Assembly (NCBI GenBank): GCA_029204225.1
Contig: CM055113.1
Span: 18,261,746-18,325,745 of the forward strand
Reading direction: 5' to 3'
Length of the DNA stretch: 64,000 nt
DNA from: Diphasiastrum complanatum
Lineage: Eukaryota > Streptophyta > Lycopodiopsida > Lycopodiales > Lycopodiaceae
Part shown: one piece after another, positions 33,611-44,328 of the stretch
Layout of the letters: each line of letters begins with the position of its first letter
Position numbering within the stretch: position 1 is the first letter of the stretch
Notes under the pieces: generated by a model
Database searches by the model: none
What the model saw: only the letters and a program-made list of their open reading frames with translations
Told to the model about the DNA's origin: nothing
Program-made: the position numbers and the translations under genes

Positions 33611-34100
33611 GCCGCCCTTTCTTTTGCCTCCAAGAGCGACTTAATCCTGCCTAAAAATTACACACACAAACTGTTTCATCTCGAATTCTGCATAACAAAA
33701 CCCTAAATTGGTTCATCAAGCCATCTCTCTATCCTGCAACATATCATTCCAGCCACAAGAGATATCGTCCTTGAGTACCAAATGTTTTCATTCCATTGCT
33801 TCCCTTCATACCAACATTCAGTAAATCATCTGCGAGCTATGAAAAATCAACGCATCGCCTCATAATTCGCCATCATCACAGAATTGCGATTTCTCTCCAG
33901 CGATCTACACGCTGATCGTTCAAAGGATAGCGCAAGCAAGCTCTTGGGAATTAGGGATGCATCGATGGATCGAGCAAGCAATAAAGGCCAAGATGGATGT
34001 GCCCTTCAGGATAAGGACAAGCCCCAAGGGAGGGAGGGGGAAGAGCATTCATCAAAAGGAGCAAACCCAACTACATACCCCTTGGGATAAATGGGGTAAA
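33611..34100 (-). promoter_or_regulatory. SP1-like upstream region
   Basis: Sequence 5' of the SP1 start codon (33608-33610). No TATA box is obvious. A plus-strand frame at 33884-34090 overlaps it but resembles nothing known and is probably chance. Confidence 0.35.
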
Positions 34101-34123
34101 CTTAGCATTTAGAACCATGCATT

Positions 34124-34378
34124 TGGGTAGACTTAGCTAACTAACCCTAACCCTGTATCTTGGAGGCACCGTCTAAAACCTTGTATCGCGCAAGCATTCA
34201 TGGGTGAAATGGTGGCCAAGTGTTTTGTGATTGACCTGCTATTTGGGTAGACTTCGCTAACCCTATATTTGGGTAGACGTAGCTAACCTTGTATCTTGGA
34301 GGCACTGTCCAAAACCTTGTATCTTGCAGGCATTGCTGGGTGAAATGGTGGCCAAGTGTTTTGTGACTGACCTGTTGT
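34124..34378. repeat. two-copy tandem repeat, about 125 bp
   Basis: Two units, each starting TTTGGGTAGAC and containing CTTGGAGGCAC, GGGTGAAATGGTGGCCAAG and TGTTTTGTGA(C/T)TGACCTG. The head sequence TTTGGGTAGAC(T/G) recurs a third time at the unit junction. Confidence 0.75.
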
Positions 34379-34469
34379 AGCAGATCATATCGTCAACACA
34401 AAAAATTTAAGATCCTTGTCATGCTCCACACATGGCAAGGGCTTTTATAAGCTTTGTCACTATCGCGAT

Positions 34470-34487
34470 AGGGGGGGGGGGGGGGGT
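34470..34487. repeat. poly-G run
   Basis: A run of about 17 Gs following TATCGCGATA. This is unusual in such AT-rich DNA and could form a G-quadruplex-like structure. It could also be an assembly weak point. Confidence 0.85.
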
Positions 34488-34500
34488 TGTTCACCCTCCG

Positions 34501-34630
34501 AGGTCGTTCCGCCAGGGAAGGGCTATCGGCTTAGGGAGGTTGCCTAAGATAAAATGTCCTTCCGTCGGAGGTTGTTCCGCCAGGGAAGGGTTGTTGGCTT
34601 AGGGCGGTTGCCTGGGATGGATTGTCCTTC
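34501..34630. repeat. two-copy 66-bp tandem repeat
   Basis: Units start AGGTCGTTCCGCCAGGGAAG (34501) and AGGTTGTTCCGCCAGGGAAG (34567). Each ends in TGTCCTTCC. A partial inverted GGCGGAAC follows at about 34639, then an inverted TGCAC...GGAAGG pair around 34734-34791. Probably part of a DNA transposon. Confidence 0.7.
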
Positions 34631-34799
34631 CCATGGCGGAACGGCCGAGAAGGTGAACCTTCCTCAACGTGAAAACGTTTTATACTTTTTTTTAACCTGT
34701 TTTTTGCCGTAAAAAATTTTTTACATGCACTTTTCGCACGGAAGGTCGTGTAGATTTTTTTTGCATGCGCCTTCCGCATCCCAAAAGGTGCACGTGAAA

Positions 34800-36160
34800 A
34801 ATTTTGAACAAAAAAAATGGAGGCGCACAGTGCGATTACGTTCTGTGAGGTGCATCCATTTATTTCATGAAAATGTTCAAAATGATTTTACGCTATTGTG
34901 ATTATTTGCTAAGTTTTTTGATGATTTGCTAAAATGAGTTTTTGATAATTTGCAAAAATGTGTCACTCCTACGTGAGTTTCAGCATTTAAATTATTTTTT
35001 ATTTTAAAATGTAAATTTTTTTATTGTCATTCAAAGACTATTTCAATCCTCCATAGGCAAAGCTTCTCTCAATATATCAATCACCTTGTTCCATCCCATA
35101 ATGAAATCTTTCAAGAACTTGTCTACATATATGTGTGTGTGTCTATGAAACATTCATGACAATTGTCCATGTGGAGACATGTGTGAGTCTGGAATTGCAA
35201 ATCATGTACGAACGAGCTTGTAAGTCTTCATAATTTGCCACATGGCCTACCACATTGCAAAACTTAATTGTCTCGGTCCAAATCTTGAAGCAATGCCTTT
35301 TAGGCTTAATGATACCCATATGAGTACCGTTGCTACATAGGGCATGCCATAGGGACCCTAATCCCCCCATGCCACATGGTGTTTTAAGGTACCCAAAGCG
35401 GCAGCCCCAAGGCAACTTCAAATACATTTGGTTTAAGGGAGAGGGGCCTTTTCTACGTAATGGTCGACTCAAAAAGTTGCTAAATGTTGGATTTATCTCC
35501 TCTTCCTCTCCTAAATCCTATTTTAATTAGCCTCCATTCATGTTGCATTTTTACTCATGTTGTCGCACAGTTGGCATATTTACATGTAAAATAAGACAGA
35601 CGAATAAAACGTGACTGTTTGCATAAATACAAGTAAATTCTCACAGGCGAAGAAAAAGACGAAAAACGCGACACTGTGTTTTTACACGTGATTTGTGACA
35701 GGCGAAAAAGACGACTCTGCCTTACAAAATGCCGAAGGTGCTCTAGGAAAAGCGAATCATATTAAGCTTTGTCACTGAAAATGGTGCGGATGGCCCCTAA
35801 ACGGACTTGATTCTGACCTTACTAGCCTTTGTAGATCCCATTTTATTTTGTTCACAAGTCAATTTTGCCAAGGGCCATGCCTGTAACATGCCAATGCCAC
35901 TTTAAAAACGTTAAGGAGGGCCCCACCCACCTCCCGTGTAGTATTTAAGGGCCCATGCCATGGCATAACTCGCCTTTGCCTCCTCATTTTCTACGTTCAC
36001 GCTCTTTGGCTCTCGTTTTCGACATTTCTTGCATTCTATTGATATTAGCTATGTGTGACAGTTCCTTTATGCTCAACGTACCTTAGGACTTTTCGTTGAG
36101 GTGAGGAATATTTTTCATTCAATCTTCCTTGAAATGCTTGAATTTTTGTATATTTCAAAT
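34800..36160. repeat. LTR-like and unassigned sequence
   Basis: Around 35560-36060 the sequence shares the GCGAAAAAG / CCGAAGGTGC vocabulary of the copia LTRs at 13.5 and 43.2 kb. It has a TATA-like GTAGTATTTAAGGG (about 35937) and is plausibly a decayed LTR in plus orientation. The remainder shows nothing I can assign. Confidence 0.35.
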
Positions 36161-36169
36161 TATAATTTC

Positions 36170-36375
36170 TAAGTTGACTCATGTTTTATCTAAAGACCCA
36201 TGCTCAGCATAAGTTGAGAGCAAAACTATGTTGAGCATTGGTCGAAAGAAGATCCATGCCTAGCATAACTCAATAGTGATCATGGGTCCTCATGGGTCCT
36301 CTCTAAGACACATATTCAGTCCTTTTGGTTGCATGCAACATAATCTAGGTAGACCTTCATGTGAAGATCCTTATT
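36170..36375. repeat. palindromic iteron cluster, inverted copy
   Basis: It contains several ATGCT(C)AGCAT-type motifs flanked by GACCCATG or CATAAGTTGAG. It continues into a segment (TGCATGCAAC ... TCTAGGTAGACC ... GAAGATCCTTA) that is homologous, in inverted orientation, to 50090-50165. Confidence 0.6.
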
Positions 36376-36379
36376 GAAG

Positions 36380-38185
36380 TCAGATCATCATGATACTTAA
36401 TCCAATTGTTATAAAGATAGTTCTGATGATCAGATTCCACAAAGGCTTGGTTAGTGTACAACTCAAATCAACTAAATATTGTACTTGGCATGTTACTATA
36501 TTGCACTCACTATCTTACATAAATAAGTAACAATGATTACAAAATGATGTCGTATCCTAAAAAACCAAAAAGAGAAGATTAGATCACAACCAAGCCCCTG
36601 CATGGTCAATTATCTAATTTTATCTATCATGGTCACACTTATATGGGTTCTAAATCAAAATTCTAAGCCAACTTTACATTAGAAGGATTTAGTCATCTGA
36701 AAGCCCACTTCAATGTCACTGATTGAACTCTTCTAATTGAGGTAATCTCAAAAAAAAAAAACAATAAAAGATGAATTAAAAATACTGAATATTTCCAGGG
36801 AAGATCACTTCAATCTCTGATAGCAGAGTTTCAACCAAAAACTAGGTGGGCGAATGTTTCTTACTCAGTATGAGCTATTGAAATGCTCTTCAACTAGCTT
36901 TAGAAGCAACAAACCTCAGTGAAAACAATTGTCGAGTTGTCAGTAGACTAATATCAATGTTAGAAGTCTATAGGAGGGTTGGCAAAAGTTTTTATAAAGA
37001 ACTGAAAAATGCTCGCCTTCACATGTGTGCGCTAGTGTTTCCATAACACTATAAAAACATTCATTGAGATCTTTATAGAAAGATTAGGACAAAGCTGACT
37101 AAAAAAATACATGAGTCGGTCATTCATAAAGACTATCCTCAGGCGAGTGTTTTTTGTTGTTGGCTAGTCATGTTTTTGCAAAGGCTCACTACAGAATGAT
37201 GAACACTCTTCGGTTGAAAAAAAAAGGCTAGCCTACTAGGGAAAAAGGCTTGCACTAAATACACCCTTCTAAAAAATCAGCAAAAATCTGGACCTTGCCC
37301 AAGTAAAAGCTATGAGCAAGGTTCACACAAGCAACATACATGAACTAAGAAAATTAATGGTAGAAAACAATGACAAAAACAAACAAAAAAATTCTCTAAA
37401 GTGACAAGTATTTGTCCTAATCTCTAACATCCTCGGCAACGGTGCCGAACTTTTATGCTACCCTTATTATGCCACCTAACCAGTGGTTCTACTTAAGAGT
37501 GCTATAGGTAAGTAAAAAGGAAGGACCGACTCCATTGAAGTATGGGGAGGTCTAGAATCATTCCAACAGAGAGGAAGGTGAGGTAAAGACTGAAAATTAA
37601 TCACTTCAACAAGAGAAGTGGCAGTTGTCACTGGCTACTTCTTTCAAAGCCTAAGCTACATTCGATCGAAGGATTAAAACTATAGTAAATCCTAGAAAAT
37701 GCATGGGGAGGGTAGATCTTTCTCTATTCCTACTCCTTGGCTATTGGTGGGCATTGTGCCCTTCATAGCTCTTGGCCTTTCTTGGGTTCCAAGGCTTAGT
37801 GTAAGGGAAATCTACCTACTTTGGCTTAAAGCTCTTGGTTTGGATCTAACACCTACGGTGCATGCTACATCAAAGAGAAGAGGTAGGAGGGGGTAACTAG
37901 TTATGAAAGAGCATGGAAGCTATTACTTCTATGCACATATCCATAGCTTGGCTCGTTTCGTCCTGCATAGCATTTTACAACACATTTACTAATAAGGAAA
38001 TATACTACACAAGACCAATCGGATCTAAGCATCATACATGTGTAATAGAAAGGTAAACATCCAAGCATGAGGCATAAACATTCACCTCACAATTCTCTCT
38101 CTCTCTTCTATAGAAATAGGAAATGTGCCCTTGATCTAGAGAACTTTAGACGCAAGTTTCTATAAGAATGTTATGACTACCCTAA
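36380..38185. other. no gene recognised
   Basis: AT-rich, probably decayed gypsy-element sequence, because an integrase fragment in the same orientation follows. No domain is recognisable. The frame at 37699-37896 is unsupported. Confidence 0.35.
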
Positions 38186-38189
38186 CTTG

Positions 38190-38385
38190 GGACACCCTAG
38201 CATTCAAAGGACATATGAGCTTCTTCAGAGGTAGTTCTTTTAGCTTAGTATGAAAAAGGACATCCATCAATATGTAATTAGTTGCCAAAAGTGTCAAGCT
38301 GATGAAGCATAGCATCTAAAGATGGGTGGGTTATTGCAACATTTGGAAATATCAACTAGTAAATGCAAAAGTATATCCATGGATT
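38190..38385 (+). pseudogene. Ty3/gypsy integrase zinc-binding fragment
   Basis: The plus strand reads TYELLQR, then MKKDIHQYVISCQKCQAD, then HLKMGGLLQHLEIST and SISMDL. This is the start of a gypsy integrase (HHCC region, with the CQKC pair visible) and the entry to the catalytic core. In-frame stops occur. It is cut off exactly where a TGTTGGACT LTR begins at 38386. Confidence 0.75.
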
Positions 38386-39002
38386 TGTTGGACTATTCTC
38401 CTACTAATCGACTAATCGATTAATCTTCGTCCAATTTTTATCCAGACCTGTAGATTTCTTTGTGTTTGTACATAGTTTGCATAACTACTTAGTAATGGCT
38501 CACATTGTCTACATTTTTGGGTCAAATGTTAAGGAAATGACATTGGCGAAGACCTTCACATTTTTTGCATGACAGTTTATGTTCATTTTTGCAGAGTGAC
38601 AGTTCATGTTTAATCTATAGTTAGACTGTTTATGACCAAAACCACTGACTTGCATTAATTCATCAGCAAGTAATTTCTGAGAAGTCCTAACTGGATGGAA
38701 GCTAGCACATCACAGCCAACTGGGTGATGCATTTGGCAACCTAATTGCTTAGTATAAATAGTTGTTCATATTCCTACATCACTAGCATTGAAGTATGAAG
38801 ATCACTCATCAAGTATTGAATAGTTAGCATTCTCTCTTTCAACTCTGCGAGCTTGAACACTCTTGAGCATATTAGCTCACTTCTTTAGAGTTGATTAGAG
38901 ATTGCTATTGCACTTACTACTTATTAGCATTGCGCTTAATTCAGACTTATATTTAGCAGATCAATAGCTTAGAGTATGCGGCTTCGATCCGCAAACTTGT
39001 TT
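38386..39002 (+). repeat. long LTR, 5' half (family of 43044-44218)
   Basis: It starts TGTTGGACTATTCTCC inside the gypsy integrase fragment. It is collinear with the first half of the LTR at 43044, sharing ACTAATCGA, TTTTTGCAGAGTGACAGTT, CTTAGTATAAAT (TATA box) and GCTTGAACACTCTTGAGCAT. Collinearity stops at about 39002, where another repeat begins. Confidence 0.75.
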
Positions 39003-39800
39003 TAACAAGTAAAAAGGAGAAAGTCCTCCAATTCCAAGGTAGAGCCTCCAAATGTCCTCGAAGCTCCAAGATGCTTCTCCAACTCCAATCTAGGATGTCT
39101 CCACCTGCAAGTAAGGATCTGCAAGCCTCCAAGGATCTCTCCTCCACCTGTGTCACTACTCTTAAACACAAAGGAAGATAACAAGCTGGCCTCAAGTATT
39201 CATTCTAAATGCTTTAATTTTTACATCCAATGCAAAATAAAGCACTTAATTTCTACTCATTCAATCTTATTGTTTGTAAGCTCAATCCAAGCCTACTATT
39301 TGCAAGCTCAATCCAAGCTTAAGAGAACAACAATAACAAGCTACCTTTGTCTTAATCCAAAAAAAAAATGAAAACCAAATCTTTCTGTATACTTCATTTA
39401 ACTAAATCCAAGCTAAGGTTTACATAAAGATCCCAATCCCATTCCATTTCTATTTGTCATTACAAAAGAAACCAGAAATTTTACATTTCTCACTATTCTA
39501 GATCTCCAATTCCAATGAAACTAGTGTCTAGAAAAGGAAAATTAATAAAGCCTAATAAAAACTTCAAGTTTCAGATCTGATTTTCAGATTTACAGGTCTG
39601 AAAATCAAAACTTCATAATGACATAAAAAAGAACTTCAAAACTTGTTTTTTACTCAGAGTTACACTATCATTCCTTTCCTACATTGCCATCCTTTGTCTA
39701 GCTCTGATACCACTTTAACAAGTAAAAAGGAGAAAGTCCTCCAAATCCAAGGTAGAGCCTCCAAATGTCCTCCAAGCAACCTGCAAGCTCCAAGATGCTT
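39001..39800 (-). mobile_element. TRIM-like direct-repeat element
   Basis: A segment starting TTTAACAAGTAAAAAGGAGA occurs at 39001 and again at 39714. Similarity runs over about 80 bp (CTCCAA-rich). Between them, abutting the second copy, lies GCTCTGATACCA (39701-39712), the reverse complement of the canonical primer site. This fits a minus-oriented mini-LTR element with about 550 bases of non-coding interior. No clear polypurine tract is seen, and the second copy is cut by the copia fragment that starts near 39793. Confidence 0.5.
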
Positions 39801-40691
39801 TTGGCACTTAAAAATAGGTTTGAGATACAAGATCTTGGTAAGCTTCACTATATCTTAGGAATAGAGATTGTTAGGACTTCTAGTTCTACTTTCATTTGTT
39901 AAGAGAAGTATTCTAACTCTATTCTAAAAAGATTTCATATGGAAAATTGCAAAGTAGTTTCTACTCCTATGGAATCAAATGTAAAGCTATCTATAAGAGG
40001 TAATGAAAGATCCTTCAAGGACATTACTCTCTATAGAAAGCTCATAGGATCTCTTATTTGGTTAGCCATCACAAGACCCGATCTAAGTTATGTGGTTGGT
40101 AAACTAAGTCAATTCATGCAAGATCCTAGTGAGGCTCATTGGAAGCTAGGAAAGAGAGTACTAAGATCGGGATCTAGTGATTTTGGCATCTTGTATGAAG
40201 GGTCTTCACCTAACCTTTGTGGTTTCTCAGATTCAGATTTTGCAGGTGATCAAATGGATATGAATTCAACAAGTGCCTTTGCAATATATCTTGGAGAGGG
40301 AGCTATCTCATGGCTATCAAAGAAGCAACCTACTATCTCTCTATCTTCCACCGAGGCCGAATACAAGGCATTGACAACATGCACCAAGGAGATGCTTTGG
40401 ATAAAGAGGATGCTATTGGATCTTCACTTGTTGGAGTCTAAGAAGACACCAATCGTCTATTGTGACAACCTTTCAGCCCAAAGCTTGGCAACCAATCCAG
40501 TTTTCCATGCTAGGAGCAAGCACATTGAGATTGCTCATCACTTTGTGAGGGATCAAGTCATTGCCAAAGAGGTGGAGCTTCAACATGTCTTTTCATTGGA
40601 GTGTGTGGCTGATATTTTCACCAAACCATTGGGAAAGGACCTGTATTATAAGAATAGATCTAGTCTTGGAATGTGTTCAAGATCTATGTAA
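39793..40691 (+). pseudogene. copia RT C-terminal part/RNase H
   Basis: Plus strand: KMLLALKNRFEIQDLGKLHY at the head, ILGIEIV, a stop near 39900, then a 250-codon frame from 39939. That frame carries the RT end (VVSTPMESNVKLSIRG, RKLIGSLIWLAITRPDLSY), RNase H (GFSDSDFAGD, STSAFAIYL, SKKQPTISLSSTEAEY, VYCDNLSAQSLATNPVFHAR) and the tail VADIFTKPLGKDLY. It is followed by a purine run and LTR. The N-terminal RT, integrase and gag are absent. It is the best-preserved relative of the relic at 0.9-1.86 kb. Confidence 0.9.
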
Positions 40692-40719
40692 AAACTAGCA
40701 TCTAATGTTGAAGAGGGAG

Positions 40720-41160
40720 TGTGAAAATTGTCAACATTTCTTAGCTAGTTTGAGGCCTAAATTGGCAGTTTTTGTACATAATTTTTATATTGAAGTTTCA
40801 CACGTGTGAACCAGGCCTAAAGTTTTCTTATTTATTGTATTTTTTTTTATATAAAGAAGTGTCAAACTTCAGACCCTTCGAAATGAGACCATTTTGATGT
40901 ATTTTGGTCATATATGTCATTTTTAGCTATTTTTCCTATATAGGAAATATTTAGTGTCAGTGTACCTTTTAGAGAGAAGAGAGAGAGTCATTTTCCTCAT
41001 CCATAAATAGTAGAAAATGCGTGGACAAACAGGTTGGACAAAATTATTGTATTGTTGAGAGAGATCAATAGATCATTGTCATAGTTTCTTCCTCCATTGT
41101 GAGCATTGCTTTGTGTATTGTCTTCAAACTCTTGTGTATGATCTTAGATGCTATCCAAAA
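40720..41160 (+). repeat. copia 3' LTR
   Basis: GAAGAGGGAG at 40710-40719 is the polypurine tract; the LTR starts TGTGAAAATTGTC at 40720. TCCATAAATAGTAG near 41000 may be its TATA box. The right boundary near 41160 is suggested by TGGTAGGGTGC (41162), a weak primer-site-like sequence, and is uncertain. Confidence 0.5.
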
Positions 41161-41456
41161 GTGGTAGGGTGCTATTACACGGCCTGTTTGCTACTATTTT
41201 TAATTGCCATCAATATCTTTCATAAGTTTCTTTTGTCTCTTGAATGCTTTGTCAAGTTCATGTGTATCAAAGGTAGCATTAGGATGCTTTGCCATTTCTA
41301 GCTTTTGTAGCGTGTTGTGCCAAAACATTTGGGATCTTAGATCCATTTAAGATCCACTTTTTTCACATTGTACAATAAGCAATCATGCTAAAAGTCTTAT
41401 AATGATTTTACTAGACCTACATAACATGTCAAATGATAGAAATCAATTCAAGAAAC

Positions 41457-41760
41457 TTACCTTCCAATCAGATCCTCTAGCGAATTCCCATTCCATGTCA
41501 GATATGATTTGTCCCTTGGCTTTTGCATTTTTAGTGTGTCTTGCATCCACTCGGTGGTGCATTGATTAGGTAATGGTTCAATGTCATGAGCTAGACAGGA
41601 GAGAAAGGCGATTGAAAAATCATGTCCTTCAAGAATATCTAGTTGCGTGGAAGGTTCCAAACATTTATCCATTACTCTAGAATTATAGAGCATAAAAGTA
41701 GAGATCTTATCTCGTAAAGAAGGTGTCAATTGTTGGAAATTAAGCCCACAATTGTCTCCT
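41457..41760 (-). other. exon-like ORF with consensus donor, unknown
   Basis: A minus-strand frame is open for about 100 codons, through MTPSLRDKISTFMLYNSR, ILEGHDFSIAFLSCL and SYLTWNGNSLEDLIGR. It ends at GGAAG|GTAAGT (41457/41456), a full consensus donor. The composition looks like real protein. I do not recognise a family. No downstream partner exon was found, because copia LTR sequence lies there. It may be an orphan exon of a gene destroyed by insertions. Confidence 0.35.
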
Positions 41761-41989
41761 TGGAATTATAACTCAGACAGCCAATTTATTTAAAGAACAT
41801 CTACAACGAGCTTTCGGCTGATCTTCAGCAAAGGGTAACCAATCCTATCATAATTTCAAGTTCAGATGTTAAGTTCAATAATTTGAAGTCATTGAAGACT
41901 TGGCCATCTTCAAGGACTTCCACGAAATTAGCATTAGAAACAAGTCTGCAGATATACATTACTTTCGCGACAGTCTACAAAAATACTCT

Positions 41990-42170
41990 AAGTGTCGTGA
42001 CAATTTGCAAACATGAGCTATGCTTGCAACAGCTTCGTCTTTTTTGCATTTTCCCAAAATGTGACACTTAGGCATAGTTCAAAGTTCAACCATTTTAGGG
42101 CACCTTCGGCTTTTTCGTGAAAAACCCAAAGAGAGAGAAAAAAAACGAAGGTCGTCTATTTTGAACGAAA
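41990..42170. repeat. LTR-like fragment
   Basis: It shares GACAGTCTACAAAAATAC, AAGTGTCGTGAC, GGCACCTTCGG and GAAAAACCCAAAG vocabulary with the copia LTRs at 13.5 and 43.2 kb. Its ends are not defined. Confidence 0.35.
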
Positions 42171-43020
42171 GCACTTGATCTTTGTCGAAAATTGGTTCTC
42201 CTTTGCATTCTTGAACTTGATAAAGACATCATACACTTCATCCTTGCTCTTTAGTAGATAGATCCAACAAAATCTACTAAAATTATCAATGAATGTTACC
42301 TACATCTTAGCTCCACTATTGCTAATTGTAGAAAATCCATGAATATCCGAATGTACAAGTTGAAAAGGCTTTGTAGATCTAGTATAAGGTAGTCTATGTG
42401 ACTTAGACAAAGCACAAGACTCACAAACATGTCTGATGCCACTTAAGGAACTTGGAAAACCTATCACAATCTTCTTCCTAGCCATTACCTCCAATGACTT
42501 GAAGTTGAGGCATCCCATCCTTTTATGCCAAACCTCTTGAATAGGTATTTGTTCCCTTGCAACACATCCAACTTGGTTAGCAATAACACAAGCATCTAGT
42601 TTGAACAACTTCCCTTGCCTTTTACCTTTTCCAATCAAGACATCCTTCCTTTTGATCATAGCATCTCCATCAAACTCCACCTTGAGGCCTTTACTTAGCA
42701 TTTGACTCACACTAACCAAATTCTTGGTAATAGATGGAACAAACAAGACATCCTTCAAATGAACATTCCTATTTGTAGAGAGAGAAATAGGAATTGTGCC
42801 AATCCCTTTGATTGCACACTCACCATTATTGTGCCCTCTTGTCATCTCCATATGCCAACAAAGAAGTGAAGTACTCTTTGTGAAAGGTCACGTGTGAACT
42901 TGCTCCATCCTTACTTTCCACAATGATTAGCTACTTGAGGTAAGCCTATCATTGGCTTCCAACATAACTCCAATTGAGGTTGCCATGTAGCAATGACCCG
43001 ATCTTCTTTTTCAACTTGTT
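42170..43020 (-). pseudogene. copia protease/GAG-pre-integrase/integrase fragment
   Basis: Minus strand: decayed protease region (VESKDGASSHVTFHKEYF, about 42880-42930) and a 183-codon frame (42851-42300). The frame has VLFVPSITKNLVSVSQML, EVWHKRMGCLNFKSLEVM and the integrase zinc and core start CESCALSKSHRLPY, LVHSDIHG. Beyond a stop comes VTFIDNFSRFCWIYLL (about 42290-42240). It ends at about 42170. Reverse transcriptase is absent. Confidence 0.85.
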
Positions 43021-43043
43021 TCAATGCAAAAAGCACTCCTTTG

Positions 43044-44218
43044 TGTTGTATTATTCTCCTTTTTACTAATCTACTAATCGGTTTTAATCCTCATCCATTG
43101 TTTATCTAGTTTTGTAGATTTTTTGTGTCTTTACACAGTCTGTAGATTTACAAGTGTTTTCACACAGTTTGCAGAAATACACAGAGTTTGACAACAATGT
43201 TGCATTTTTTGCCTATCAGAAATCTCGTGTAAAAATGTAGTGTCGTCTTTTTCGCATTTTTTGCATGTCAAGAATTATGAGCAAATATGCAGAGTCGCAC
43301 TTTTTCAAGTGCCTCAAATGTTAAGAAAATGACTCTGGCAAAGTGTGGGGCTATCCTAAATGAGATTTAAGGACATTGTCGGGTTTTTCACAAAAAGCCA
43401 ATACTGTCACCTTTTTGCGACACTATCGCCTGTGGCAGTTTTAGTTCATTTTTGCAGAGTAACAGTTTTAGTTCATTTATGTAGACAAACTGTTTACGGC
43501 CATTTTTCACCGCTTATCAACAATCAATTTTTGAGAAGGAACTGGATGAATGTTAGCGGACACCAGCCAACTGGCAATCGCATTTGACGACTTAATTCTT
43601 AGTATAAATTAGTTGTTCATACATCTCATTATCAATGATCAAGTTCTGAAGCGACGCATCAACATTGTGAATTGTGAAGGAGTTGAGTGTTATTACACGA
43701 TGTTTCATGCGCTCTTATTAGGCAGATCATTCACAATTACAAAGTGTTGTTGTTAGCTCTCTATCAAGCTTGAACTCTCTTGAGCATTCTAGTTCAGTCT
43801 TTTAGAGATTTATTTTAGAGTTGGTATTGCAAAACTGCTTATCAACAGAGCTGCTTATTATCAAACTTATTCTCAGTTACTCATAGACAGCTTAGAGTGC
43901 GCGATTTCTATCCACTATTGTTTTGCGCTCATTAGCATCTGATTTTGTTTTTATGAATCAGTACTATCTTCTTATTGTGTTCAGTATATGTCAGAATGCA
44001 TGCATCTCTTTATTGCTTTTGTAACTGATAGAAATTGTCTGAGAATTCAATGATTTATGTTTGGCTACATACTCACTTAGTATCTAGTGATTTCAAAGTT
44101 AGTTGCTAAAGATTGAACGTTATTTTCATCCCTACTGCTTTAATTAATTTTTGATAGGCGTAGTCATGTCTTGGAAGTAGGAAGTTTTTGCATTACATTA
44201 TCTATCCTATTTCCGACA
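43044..44218 (+). repeat. full-length long LTR, 1175 bp
   Basis: It starts TGTTGTATTATTCTCC and ends ...TTCCGACA, followed immediately by a primer site. It contains a CTTAGTATAAATTAG TATA region (about 43600), then GAACTCTCTTGAGCATTC. Its first half matches 38386-39002. It is a 5' LTR whose internal region has been lost apart from about 110 bases. Confidence 0.8.
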
Positions 44219-44230
44219 TGGTAGCAGAGC
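44219..44230 (+). other. primer binding site
   Basis: TGGTAGCAGAGC, an 11-of-12 match to the initiator-Met-tRNA primer site, directly abuts the LTR end at 44218. Confidence 0.8.
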
Positions 44231-44328
44231 ATTCTTCCATAGTATCAGTGCTAGATCACTATTTCTTTATTTGAGCCATCACGGTATCAGACCCGTGATC
44301 TCTATCAGGGCCTAATACTACTTTGATA

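Noticed and set aside
34136-34155. AACCCTAACCCT as an interstitial telomere
   Set aside because: Only two short units, not the plant CCCTAAA form, and part of a longer tandem repeat.
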